Of a DNA stretch of 6,797 nt, positions 1 to 6,797 are shown one piece after another. The translations under genes were made by a program, and so were the position numbers. Source of the DNA: Verrucomicrobiota bacterium (GTDB lineage Bacteria > Verrucomicrobiota > Verrucomicrobiia > Opitutales > UBA2995). The notes beneath the pieces are model-generated. The model worked only from the letters and a program-made list of their open reading frames with translations. It did no database searches and was not told the origin of the DNA. The stretch lies in contig JAPUIL010000723.1 of NCBI GenBank assembly GCA_027297085.1, positions 1-6,797 of the forward strand, written 5' to 3'. The stretch's first letter is position 1, and the number at the start of each line of letters is the position of its first letter.

Positions 1-396
1 CTCCAAATAGGTACAGCCAAACCGGGGGAGAGGCGAGCAAAGGGGGGTGCAAACTGGGAGTAACCGACGCACGCGAAGCCCGGGAACTGGCCTGGACCGT
101 ACGTTTGAAAGCCTGTCTTAAATTTTTTTGAAAGCGGAGCGGAGCTATCAAAACAGATCCCAAATCCGCGCCCTTGCTCCAGCCGAAAATCCATTCTGCC
201 ACGGTCGCATTCTTAGTGAAAAGTGGTATGACACATGAAAACGCGCATAAAGTGGCCATTTGCTGAGCCTTTTGTTCCGCACTACGGGGGGCAGATTTAC
301 CTGTTCGTCCCAGCCAAGCAGGTTGAGAATGCTGCTGAGGTTGTGTTGTTTTCCCAGTTTTTCCAGAAGAGCTTGAATAGAAGGGTGTTGTAGCAT
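1..396 (-). pseudogene. M32 (Taq-type) metallocarboxypeptidase, frameshifted N-terminal part, continues past left edge
   Basis: Read on the minus strand from the ATG at 396-394, the first 37 codons (to 286) resemble the start of M32 carboxypeptidases: a helix ending in LLGWDEQVNLPP, matching the family's conserved 'WD....PP' element. The next codons in that frame lose the resemblance. Shifting by one base at the run of six C (291-286) gives SAEQKAQQMATLCA from 283 onward, exactly the expected continuation (family pattern GxxxRAEQxAxLxx). That frame stays open to about 66. From about 65 to 1 a third frame gives YSQFAPPFARL, which resembles the M32 'FAPxLEKL' segment at about the right distance (around residue 115). 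The zinc-binding HEXXH would lie beyond the window, so it cannot be checked. M32 enzymes are cytoplasmic Zn/Co-dependent carboxypeptidases. The first frameshift is well supported and the second is weaker. Shifts at or near C runs could also be sequencing errors in a live gene. Confidence 0.68.
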
Positions 397-550
397 GGGT
401 CTCAGTGTGCAGGGCGTCAGATTCACATCAAGGCCACCTCGCCGGTTCGTTATGAAATAGAAAAGACCGATTCTTTTTCTCGCCAATAATTGGGAAACCT
501 TTTGTGTGCGCAGAGTCTTATTTCCAGATACGTAACTAACGAGACTAAAC

Positions 551-2071
551 ATGTCGGTCCACAAGACCATTCCGCTTTTGATTTTCCTGGTTTTCGGGCT
601 CGGCTCCGAGAGCCGCGCGTTGGCTGATTATGCCAAGAAAGAGACGCATTTTGAAGGGGTTGTTCAGCTGGCAAAGCGACTGAGTGAAAAGCCCTTTAAA
701 GCGCCAAAAAGTCGTTTGCCGGATGCAGTTCGCGACCTTGATTATGATGGGTATCGAAAAATAATTTGGCGGCCTGATAAGAGCCTATGGAAGGATGACG
801 ATCTGAATTTCCGCCTGGAATTTTTTCACCCCGGATACCTGTTCAAGAATCCAGTTAAACTGAATGAATTTTCCGATTCCCATGTGCAAACTATTCCCTT
901 CACCTCGGAATTCTTCGACTATGGAGATCTGGATCTGAATCCGCGTAGAATCTCCCGGCAAGCGTATTACGCGGGATTCCGTTTGCTATTTCCTCTCAAT
1001 GAGGGCGATAAGTTCGATGAAGTATTGTCTTTTCTGGGTGCGAGTTATTTTCGCGCATTGGGGGTAGGGCATCGTTACGGAAAGTCTGCCCGTGGGCTCG
1101 CGTTGAACACCGGCCTCAATCAACCGGAGGAGTTTCCGATTTTCCGGGAGTTTTGGATCGGTAAACCAGACTACCAATCTGTGGACGTGCGCTTGTTCGG
1201 TCTGCTCGATAGCCCCAGCGTTGCCGGGGCTTATCAATTCGATGTGCGGCCCGGGAAGGATACTCTAATCGAGGTAAAGGCGGTCCTCTTTTTTCGCCAA
1301 ACAGTTGATTGGTTAGGTATTTGCCCTTTAACTAGCATGTATTGGTATGGTGAAAATAGTTCAGGAAACCACCAAGACTTTAGACCCGAAGTGCACGATT
1401 CAGATGGGTTAATGATTGAAGCCGAAGAAGGCACGATCTGGCGAGCCCTTGTCAATGATGGACGCAAGCGAAACTTTGTGCACGAAGGCGCCGGGATTCG
1501 TAGATTCGGATTGATGCAACGGGACCGGAACTTTGATCATTACCAGGACCTGGAAGCATGGTACCAGGCTCGACCCAGTGTGTGGATTGAGCCGAAGGAA
1601 GGCATGGCTGCCGGTTCGATCCAACTCATCGAATTTCCCACCGACAACGAGTATTTTGATAATATTGTGGCTGCCTGGGTCCCTGACGAAATGCCTGCGT
1701 TAGAATCTCCCTATCCAGTTGCCTACAGCTTACACTGGAGCAGCGATAATGTAACAGCTGCACCACTGGCGAGAGTGGTGTCCACTCGATTTGGGAAGAA
1801 CCAGGATGGTCAGTCCGGAACTCGATTCGTTGTTGAATTTACCCAGCCTGCCAATCAAACCGAATGGCTACCCGATTCGATCAAAGCTGACTTTACTGGG
1901 TCGAATCCAGCCTCAATAACCGGCGTAAAAGTTCTTCACAATTCACTAGACTCACGGTGGAGGATCGTGTTTCTAGTTCAAGGATCTGCTCCGGCAGATC
2001 TGGCCTGCCGATTGCTGTATGAGGGAGAACTTATTTCAGAAATTTGGAGTTATCCATGGAACCCAAATTGA
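551..2071 (+). CDS. opgG: Periplasmic glucan biosynthesis protein OpgG (MdoG), GH186 family
   Basis: This 506-residue protein is close in length to E. coli OpgG (about 511) and matches it along its whole length from recalled family sequence. Landmarks include KAPKSRLPD, LGASYFRALG, SARGLALNT, EEFPIFREFWI, LLDSPSVAGAY, PLTSMYWYG, RPEVHDSDGL, FGLMQRDR and DNIVAAW. Residues 1-25 form a signal peptide (K5, hydrophobic 7-18, ALA cleavage site before D26), so the protein is exported to the periplasm; this also supports the chosen ATG, which has only a weak GAG upstream. The large N-terminal beta-sandwich domain is followed by a C-terminal Ig-like domain from about residue 390. Asp370 aligns with E. 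coli OpgG Asp361, reported as the general acid in GH186 beta-1,2-glucan-active proteins. OpgG is required for OPG backbone formation or processing. The 3' end overlaps the next gene by 16 bases. OpgD is the paralogous alternative, but the pairing with opgH favours OpgG. Confidence 0.95.
   Translation: MSVHKTIPLLIFLVFGLGSESRALADYAKKETHFEGVVQLAKRLSEKPFKAPKSRLPDAVRDLDYDGYRKIIWRPDKSLWKDDDLNFRLEFFHPGYLFKNPVKLNEFSDSHVQTIPFTSEFFDYGDLDLNPRRISRQAYYAGFRLLFPLNEGDKFDEVLSFLGASYFRALGVGHRYGKSARGLALNTGLNQPEEFPIFREFWIGKPDYQSVDVRLFGLLDSPSVAGAYQFDVRPGKDTLIEVKAVLFFRQTVDWLGICPLTSMYWYGENSSGNHQDFRPEVHDSDGLMIEAEEGTIWRALVNDGRKRNFVHEGAGIRRFGLMQRDRNFDHYQDLEAWYQARPSVWIEPKEGMAAGSIQLIEFPTDNEYFDNIVAAWVPDEMPALESPYPVAYSLHWSSDNVTAAPLARVVSTRFGKNQDGQSGTRFVVEFTQPANQTEWLPDSIKADFTGSNPASITGVKVLHNSLDSRWRIVFLVQGSAPADLACRLLYEGELISEIWSYPWNPN
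2046..2049 (+). promoter_or_regulatory. Shine-Dalgarno GGAG deciding the start of the small membrane-anchored protein
   Basis: GGAG lies six bases upstream of the ATG at 2056 and inside the opgG coding sequence. It supports ATG 2056 over an in-frame TTG at 2044, which overlaps the GGAG itself. It is the clearest ribosome binding site in the window; opgG, opgH and the isomerase gene have weak or no recognisable ones. Confidence 0.6.
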
Positions 2072-2634
2072 TAACCAACTTTAAAGCTGAAGAGCTTGAA
2101 GCCTGGGACGATGCGTTTGAAAAGGTGGAAAACTACCTGAGGGCTCATCGTTTCCAAAGCAAGGTGCTGCTTGCTGAGTTTGTGCCCGAGATATTGGCGC
2201 GAGCCCATGAAAAATACCGCCTCGACCCGTCTCAGGATCCGGTAAAGCTGGCCTCGCGCGAAGCGGATCTTAAATTGGAGGGATGGTTTGAAGAGCTGAT
2301 TTCCGATTCGGTCGATTTCGGAGTTTCGACTGGTGCTCGCGGGCGTTTGGCGTTGCTCCTAATGGACGCACCGACCAGATGGCCCCAGTACATGTTGCGC
2401 CCCCGTTCGGAATTGCCCGACGAGTTTGTTGAAGAGTTCTGCAGATCCTATCTCAAAGCGGGTCCTGATATGGATCCCACTCATATGTTGCCGCGCCCCA
2501 TCGATTTGGGTCCCATTCCCCAGATGGCCGAATCGACGCTCAATAACCTGGCTCGTTGGCCTTGGATTCCCAGTTTGTTACTTTGGAGCAGCATTGTGGG
2601 TGGGTTCATTTACGTATTTTGGCTAACCCGATAA
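2056..2634 (+). CDS. Uncharacterised tail-anchored membrane protein encoded between opgG and opgH
   Basis: This 192-residue protein is not one I recognise. It has no signal peptide. Residues 1 to about 90 look helical and charged, with an acidic stretch near the start (EELEAWDDAFEKVE) and LEGWFEEL around 75-82. A Pro-rich linker follows (DPTHMLPRPIDLGPIP). The chain ends in one hydrophobic segment at about 168-190 (WIPSLLLWSSIVGGFIYVFW) followed only by TR, the architecture of a tail-anchored inner-membrane protein with a cytoplasmic N-domain. The ATG at 2056 overlaps the opgG stop by 16 bases and follows a good GGAG, so translation is probably coupled to opgG. Its place between two glucan genes suggests a role in OPG synthesis, perhaps as a partner of OpgH, whose usual cytoplasmic N-terminal extension is missing here. 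That role is inference; I see no catalytic motif and no convincing similarity to the E. coli OpgH N-terminus. Confidence 0.85.
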   Translation: MEPKLITNFKAEELEAWDDAFEKVENYLRAHRFQSKVLLAEFVPEILARAHEKYRLDPSQDPVKLASREADLKLEGWFEELISDSVDFGVSTGARGRLALLLMDAPTRWPQYMLRPRSELPDEFVEEFCRSYLKAGPDMDPTHMLPRPIDLGPIPQMAESTLNNLARWPWIPSLLLWSSIVGGFIYVFWLTR

Positions 2635-2649
2635 CTTGGATATCTCAGC

Positions 2650-2740
2650 GAATGTGTGCAAAGTATAACAATATTTTCAGTATATTTATGAATGACCTTG
2701 TACCGGTGGTACTCTTTCAAACTACGGTTCGCACACATTC
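2650..2740. repeat. 10-bp perfect inverted repeat with inner hairpin in the opgH leader
   Basis: GAATGTGTGC at 2650-2659 is the exact reverse complement of GCACACATTC at 2731-2740, with 71 bases between the arms. Inside lies a smaller hairpin, GTACC-GGT-GGTAC at 2700-2712. The element occupies the first half of the 231-base gap before opgH. It could be a protein-binding site pair, an RNA structure in the leader, or the remnant of a small mobile element; the sequence alone does not choose. I see no clear coding sequence and no convincing promoter boxes in the gap. Confidence 0.5.
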
Positions 2741-2865
2741 TCGGATGGACATGCCGGTTGTTCCTCCTTCATGTATTCAGTTACGCATCAAAGTGCGCGC
2801 TTTCGTCAAACAGACGTCAAGCCCGGCATCTCCACTCTGTGGTGAGGTAACCGAGTTAAAACGTC

Positions 2866-5031
2866 ATGTCTGAGGTCCACGACAATGATATCTCGGTCCT
2901 GGACGTGAGTCCGATTCGTAGCTTACTGATACGTCGACTCGTGTTTTTCTCTTCGGTGGTAACTTTGACTGCCATGGGAACTACGATCATGGCAGATATA
3001 TTGTGGCACCAAGGGATGCTATTTCTGGAATGGATGCTGCTTGGATTGTTTCTTGTGCTGTTTGCCAACTTGTCATTCGGTTTTTGCCAATTCGTCTTTG
3101 GTTTCCTGATACACCTCGTGAGAAGAAGAGAGGTAAGCATTTCCGATTCGCTCAAAAAACAACCGGGTTGGGTGCCGTTGCCAATTGTGCAGACAGCCAT
3201 TGTGTTGCCGGTATGTGACGAAGATGTTAAGCGCGTTTACGAAGGTCTTCGAGCTATATACCGGTCAGTCGAAAGAACTGGCGAGATAGACCACTTTAAC
3301 TTCTTTATTCTATCGGATTCGCGTACCGCAAAACAATGGGTCGAGGAAGAGGCCGCTTGGGTGGAGCTTTGTAAACAGTTAAAAGGGTTTGGCCGGATTT
3401 TTTACCGAAAACGACGCACCAATATTAACCGTAAGAGTGGAAACATAAGCGACTTCTGCCGACGCTGGGGTAACTCCTATCGGTATATGATCACTCTCGA
3501 TGCTGATAGTCTTATGAGTGGTGAAACCTTGGTTAAACTGGTTCAACTCATGGAAATTAATCCTGAAGTTGGCATTGTGCAGACAGCGCCGCAACTCATG
3601 AGAGCTCAGACGCTTTTTGCGCGTATCCACCAGTTTTCCAATCGTCTCTACGGCCGGCTTTTTTCGGTAGGACTGAACTTCTGGCAGATGGCTGAAAGCA
3701 ATTACTGGGGGCATAATGCCATCATTCGGCTCAAACCCTTTATTGAGCATTGCGCTTTGCCTGAACTGCCGGGGAAGGAACCTTTTGGAGGTAAAATTCT
3801 CAGTCACGATTATGTGGAAGCTGCTCTCATGCGGCGCGGAGGGTGGCAGGTCTGGTTGGCCTATGATCTGCCGGGAAGTTGGGAGGAAGGTCCGCCGAAT
3901 CTCATAGAGTTTGCCAAACGCGATCGGCGCTGGTGCCAGGGAAACTTACAACATAGCTGGCTATTGTTTGCCCGAGGACTGTTTGCCGTTAATCGCCTTC
4001 ATTTGGGACTGGGAATACTATCATATGTGGGGTCGTTCCTCTGGTTGCTTTTCCTGATCGTATCGTTCCTGCTTGCCTATGATTTTCATAACAGCGGGCT
4101 CTCGCATATTCCGACTTCGGGGTTCGCACAATTTTGGAGTCCTGAGATCGTATCAGAACCGCTTGCCTTGTTTTTTTTGACAGTGGCGCTTCTTTTTATG
4201 CCCAAAGTACTTTCAGTCCTATGTGTAGTATTTCAAAGGGATCTGGCCCACTCGTATGGTGGACGCTTCAGGGTAATCATTGGAGCATTGGTGGAAACAG
4301 TTTATTCGATTTTTCAGGCGCCTATACTCATGTTGTTTCACTCGAAATTTGTCGTTCTTACCTTTCTAGGAAAAAGCGTTGGGTGGGGAGCCCAAAATAG
4401 GGAAGCCGGGGACGGACTCGGTTGGCGGGAGGCATTTTCTGTATTGGGCGCTCATACGTTGATCGGCATTCTTGCGGCAGGTCTCTGCTGGTGGATGGAT
4501 GTGATTTTATTTTACTGGATGTGTCCGCTTTTTGCTGGATTGATTTTTTCTATTCCACTCACGGTCTTCACTAGCCGAGCCAAATGGGGCGATTTCATGG
4601 TAGCATTAGGTCTTTTGAAAACACCTGAGGAGTGGTCGGCTCCCTATGAGTTGCAGGTACTCAACCAGTACATGAATACTGTGGATACGCCGGATCGACT
4701 GTCCGATGCCTTTGCTCCGGATCGGGGCATAAGCTCTGTCCTCATAGATCCCTACCTCAATGGTGTTCATGTTTCGCTGCTGAGGCAGAAACGGGACGGG
4801 CAGCGCAAGAGTCATGCCTATTTTGAATCGCTCTGCCATAAGCTGCTCAAGGAAGGACCTGATGTTCTCAATCCGAAGGAGCAACTAGCAGTGTTACGGG
4901 ATGCTCATTCGGTAAGCGCTCTCCATCGCCAGCTTTGGCTGTTACCTTCCGCTCAACTGAACGAATGGTGGAACCACGCTCTGCGGGAGTACAACTTGCA
5001 TGCCAAAAAGCCCTTTTCCGCCATCACCTAA
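2866..5031 (+). CDS. opgH: Glucans biosynthesis glucosyltransferase OpgH (MdoH), short form
   Basis: This is an inner-membrane GT2-family glucosyltransferase that uses UDP-glucose to build and export the beta-1,2-glucan backbone of OPGs. Its 721 residues match E. coli OpgH (847) from the first membrane segment onward. Two membrane segments lie at about 25-46 and 51-85. The cytoplasmic catalytic domain spans about 106-370: PVCDEDVKRVYEGLRA, KSGNISDFCRRWG, the DAD motif (Asp212, Asp214), the acceptor-site HD (Asp315 in SHDYVEAALMRR), and the R352-xx-R355-W356 processivity motif in KRDRRWCQGN. Further membrane segments follow at about 383-405, 432-456, 468-505 and 525-568, then a cytoplasmic tail. 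The roughly 120-residue N-terminal extension of the E. coli enzyme is absent. An in-frame stop at 2857-2859 just upstream rules out a longer start. No good ribosome binding site is visible; GAGG at 2844-2847 is too far away. A 231-base gap separates it from the upstream gene, so it may have its own leader or promoter. Confidence 0.95.
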   Translation: MSEVHDNDISVLDVSPIRSLLIRRLVFFSSVVTLTAMGTTIMADILWHQGMLFLEWMLLGLFLVLFANLSFGFCQFVFGFLIHLVRRREVSISDSLKKQPGWVPLPIVQTAIVLPVCDEDVKRVYEGLRAIYRSVERTGEIDHFNFFILSDSRTAKQWVEEEAAWVELCKQLKGFGRIFYRKRRTNINRKSGNISDFCRRWGNSYRYMITLDADSLMSGETLVKLVQLMEINPEVGIVQTAPQLMRAQTLFARIHQFSNRLYGRLFSVGLNFWQMAESNYWGHNAIIRLKPFIEHCALPELPGKEPFGGKILSHDYVEAALMRRGGWQVWLAYDLPGSWEEGPPNLIEFAKRDRRWCQGNLQHSWLLFARGLFAVNRLHLGLGILSYVGSFLWLLFLIVSFLLAYDFHNSGLSHIPTSGFAQFWSPEIVSEPLALFFLTVALLFMPKVLSVLCVVFQRDLAHSYGGRFRVIIGALVETVYSIFQAPILMLFHSKFVVLTFLGKSVGWGAQNREAGDGLGWREAFSVLGAHTLIGILAAGLCWWMDVILFYWMCPLFAGLIFSIPLTVFTSRAKWGDFMVALGLLKTPEEWSAPYELQVLNQYMNTVDTPDRLSDAFAPDRGISSVLIDPYLNGVHVSLLRQKRDGQRKSHAYFESLCHKLLKEGPDVLNPKEQLAVLRDAHSVSALHRQLWLLPSAQLNEWWNHALREYNLHAKKPFSAIT

Positions 5032-5199
5032 ATCAAGCCTCAGATCCGTTTATCTTCTCATCTAAAATAAGGGACAGGCTAATAGTCGTTATGAGGATTA
5101 ATGCGACGGTTAATTGATTAAGTAACGGCAACTTTGCTTTTTTCGAACTTCACCTTAGGGGGTTTTTTTCATCTACTTTAATTCAAGTTTATTTCTTCT

Positions 5200-6797
5200 A
5201 TGAAAATTACCCTGATTGCGAATGGTGACCTCCGTGAAAGTGCTAACCGGGTTTGCTGGGAAAATCAGGCCGAAATGGAAGCTGCCCTGACGGGGGTAGT
5301 TACAACATTCGGACACGACCTGGTTCGTGCTCACGCTTACAATGAGGCTCGAGGTCACGGATTCATCGGCAGCCAACGGGAAGGGATGGATGTATTTGCG
5401 AGCATCGATCCTGAGAAGCCGATTATTGTGGCCGAGGCCGTTTGGCAATACAGCCATCACGTTCTGCACGGACTGATCAGTCATAAAGCTCCCATTATGA
5501 CAGTTGCCAATTGGTCGGGCACCTGGCCTGGACTTGTGGGAATGCTAAATTTGAACGGCTCTCTTACAAAGGCCGGGGTGAAGTATTCTACACTTTGGAG
5601 TGAGGACTTTTCCGATGACTTGTTTCTCAACGGACTCAAGAGCTGGTTGGATGTGGGAGAAGTAATCCATCCGTCAGCTCACGTCAGTAGTTTTAACGCG
5701 GATGTAGTAAATGGCAAAGCGTCAGATGTAGCTGATGAGTTGGCGAGCGAGTTGCAAAGCCGCAAAGCCATCATGGGTGTCTTTGATGAAGGCTGCATGG
5801 GCATGTTCAATGCCATCATCCCTGATCACCTCCTGTTTCAAACAGGAGTTTACAAGGAGCGTCTAAGCCAGTCGGCCCTTTATGCTGGCATGCGGGAAGT
5901 GAGTGATGAGGAGGCGACTGCCACCTTTCAGTGGATTCAAGACAAAGGTTTCAACTTCCACTTTGGAACCGACGAAGCAACCGAGCTGACTGAAGCTCAG
6001 GTACTCGAACAATGTAAGATGTACATCGCTGCGTGCCGGATCGGGGATTTCTATGGTTGCGATGCCCTAGGCATTCAGTATCAGCAGGGCCTCAAGGATT
6101 TGTGTCCTGCGTCGGATCTCGTCGAAGGACTTTTAAACAGCACGGACCGTCCACCCGTCACAAATGACAACGGCGAAGTAATCAAAGCCGGCAAACCGTT
6201 TACGCATTTTAATGAAGTGGATGAATGTGCAGGGCTCGATGGCTTGTTGACTCAACGTGTGCACGATGCCCTTGGGCAACCGCCGGAAAATACTCTTCAC
6301 GACCTTCGATGGGGTGATCCTGATAAGAGTGGTACCACCGACGAGTACGTGTGGGTGTTTCTCATCAGTGGTTCCGTCCCGATTGAGCATAACACCGATG
6401 GATACGCCGGCAGCCATGGCTACCGTCAGCCTCCGATGTATTTCTGGAAAGGCGGATCAACGCTTCAGGGGGTGTCTCATGCCGGAGAGATTATCTGGAG
6501 CCGGATCTGGATCGATGGATCTGTCTCTGGCGGAAAACTCTGCATGGATCTGGGTCGCGGTAAAGCTATTGAACTGCCCGAGGCAGAGACTCGTCGCCGA
6601 CTGGAAGCAACCACTCCTCAATGGCCCATCATGCATGCGGTCACCTACGGTGTTTCCCGTGACCAAATGATGGCACGGCACAAGGCCAACCACATTCAAG
6701 TAGCCTATGCGAATAGCAGCGAAGAAGCAGATCTTTGCCTGCAGACCAAGGCTGCCTTGGCCGACAAATTAGGGCTCGAAGTCACCCTATGTGGTAC
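5200..6797 (+). CDS. L-fucose isomerase-like protein (FucI/AraA fold), 3' end cut by window
   Basis: The frame is open from ATG 5200 to the window edge, giving 532 residues plus two bases. FucI proteins are about 590 long, and by alignment only a short tail should be missing. The central and C-terminal parts resemble FucI. The region around VEGLLNS (Glu309) aligns with E. coli Glu337, [11 protein letters not shown] (Asp341) with Asp361, and KANH (His498) with His528, the metal-binding and catalytic positions. GKAIELP and TPQWP match the C-terminal barrel. The N-terminal half is divergent, with [18 protein letters not shown] at about 104-121 and [13 protein letters not shown] at 193-205. Such enzymes interconvert aldoses and ketoses in the cytoplasm using Mn2+. 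L-fucose is a plausible substrate, but L-arabinose, D-arabinose or another sugar cannot be excluded, so no gene symbol is given. No Shine-Dalgarno sequence is evident before the ATG. The gene is 168 bases from opgH on the same strand, and a functional link is not shown. Confidence 0.82.
   Translation, partial: MKITLIANGDLRESANRVCWENQAEMEAALTGVVTTFGHDLVRAHAYNEARGHGFIGSQREGMDVFASIDPEKPIIVAEAVWQYSHHVLHGLISHKAPIMTVANWSGTWPGLVGMLNLNGSLTKAGVKYSTLWSEDFSDDLFLNGLKSWLDVGEVIHPSAHVSSFNADVVNGKASDVADELASELQSRKAIMGVFDEGCMGMFNAIIPDHLLFQTGVYKERLSQSALYAGMREVSDEEATATFQWIQDKGFNFHFGTDEATELTEAQVLEQCKMYIAACRIGDFYGCDALGIQYQQGLKDLCPASDLVEGLLNSTDRPPVTNDNGEVIKAGKPFTHFNEVDECAGLDGLLTQRVHDALGQPPENTLHDLRWGDPDKSGTTDEYVWVFLISGSVPIEHNTDGYAGSHGYRQPPMYFWKGGSTLQGVSHAGEIIWSRIWIDGSVSGGKLCMDLGRGKAIELPEAETRRRLEATTPQWPIMHAVTYGVSRDQMMARHKANHIQVAYANSSEEADLCLQTKAALADKLGLEVTLCG

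Noticed and set aside
502..530. Promoter-like pair TTGTGT (502-507) and CAGATA (525-530) with 17-base spacing upstream of opgG
   Set aside because: Only three and two positions match the sigma-70 consensus, which is chance level. A promoter probably exists in 397-550 but I cannot place it.
397..570. Upstream extension of the minus-strand frame, giving a 140-residue ORF starting at 570
   Set aside because: It would overlap the opgG start on the opposite strand, and the extra residues show no M32 similarity. The similarity begins at the ATG at 396-394, which is the natural family start.
2044..2055. TTG start at 2044 for the small membrane-anchored protein
   Set aside because: The GGAG at 2046-2049 is ideally placed for ATG 2056 and overlaps the TTG itself, so the later ATG is preferred.
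2636..2669. Possible promoter TTGGAT (2636-2641) and TATAAC (2664-2669) before opgH
   Set aside because: The -10-like box is good, but the spacing is 22 bases, outside the usual 16-19, so it is not called.
2556..2873. 105-residue plus-strand frame spanning the opgH leader
   Set aside because: It overlaps the end of the small protein gene and the start of opgH in another frame, and has no recognisable ribosome binding site or protein-like pattern.
5110..5121. Short palindrome TTAAT-TG-ATTAA in the gap after opgH
   Set aside because: It is AT-rich and short, easily expected by chance, with no second copy or nearby promoter boxes.
5152..5169. Possible intrinsic terminator after opgH: ACCT/GGGT-type hairpin followed by seven T
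   Set aside because: The T-tract is real (5163-5169), but the stem is only four pairs including a G-T wobble, too weak to call. Whether opgH and the isomerase gene are cotranscribed stays open.

Overview
The window carries an osmoregulated periplasmic glucan (OPG, membrane-derived oligosaccharide) synthesis locus. It is flanked on the left by a decaying peptidase gene and on the right by a sugar isomerase-like gene that runs off the window. The taxon cannot be fixed from the sequence. GC content looks moderate, ribosome binding sites are mostly weak, and the isomerase is divergent. This would fit a Gram-negative bacterium outside the best-known enterobacterial models, possibly Verrucomicrobiota such as Opitutales or Puniceicoccales, but that is an inference. 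A Gram-negative envelope is required by the logic of OpgG/OpgH, since the glucan is delivered to the periplasm.

Layout. Positions 1-396 (minus strand) read as the N-terminal part of an M32 (Taq-type) metallocarboxypeptidase with at least one clear frameshift and probably two; it continues past the left edge. Positions 397-550 form the divergent upstream region. Positions 551-2071 encode OpgG, an exported periplasmic glucan protein (GH186 family), intact. Positions 2056-2634 overlap the end of opgG and encode an unrecognised 192-residue protein with a single C-terminal membrane anchor. Positions 2635-2865 are a 231-base gap holding a perfect 10-bp inverted repeat. Positions 2866-5031 encode OpgH, the processive membrane glucosyltransferase, in a short form. 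Positions 5032-5199 are noncoding with a T-tract. From 5200 to the right edge is an L-fucose isomerase-like gene with the catalytic Glu, Asp and His positions preserved.

How they work together. In known systems OpgH uses UDP-glucose on the cytoplasmic side, polymerises a beta-1,2-glucan backbone and exports it across the inner membrane. OpgG acts on the glucan in the periplasm. Here the two genes are separated by a small tail-anchored protein gene whose start lies inside opgG, implying translational coupling with opgG. OpgH lacks the roughly 120-residue cytoplasmic N-terminal extension of the E. coli enzyme, the region linked there to FtsZ and UDP-glucose-dependent size control. The most interesting hypothesis from this window is that the small membrane-anchored protein is a separately encoded accessory or regulatory subunit of this short OpgH. 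The isomerase gene is on the same strand, but nothing in the sequence ties it to glucan synthesis.
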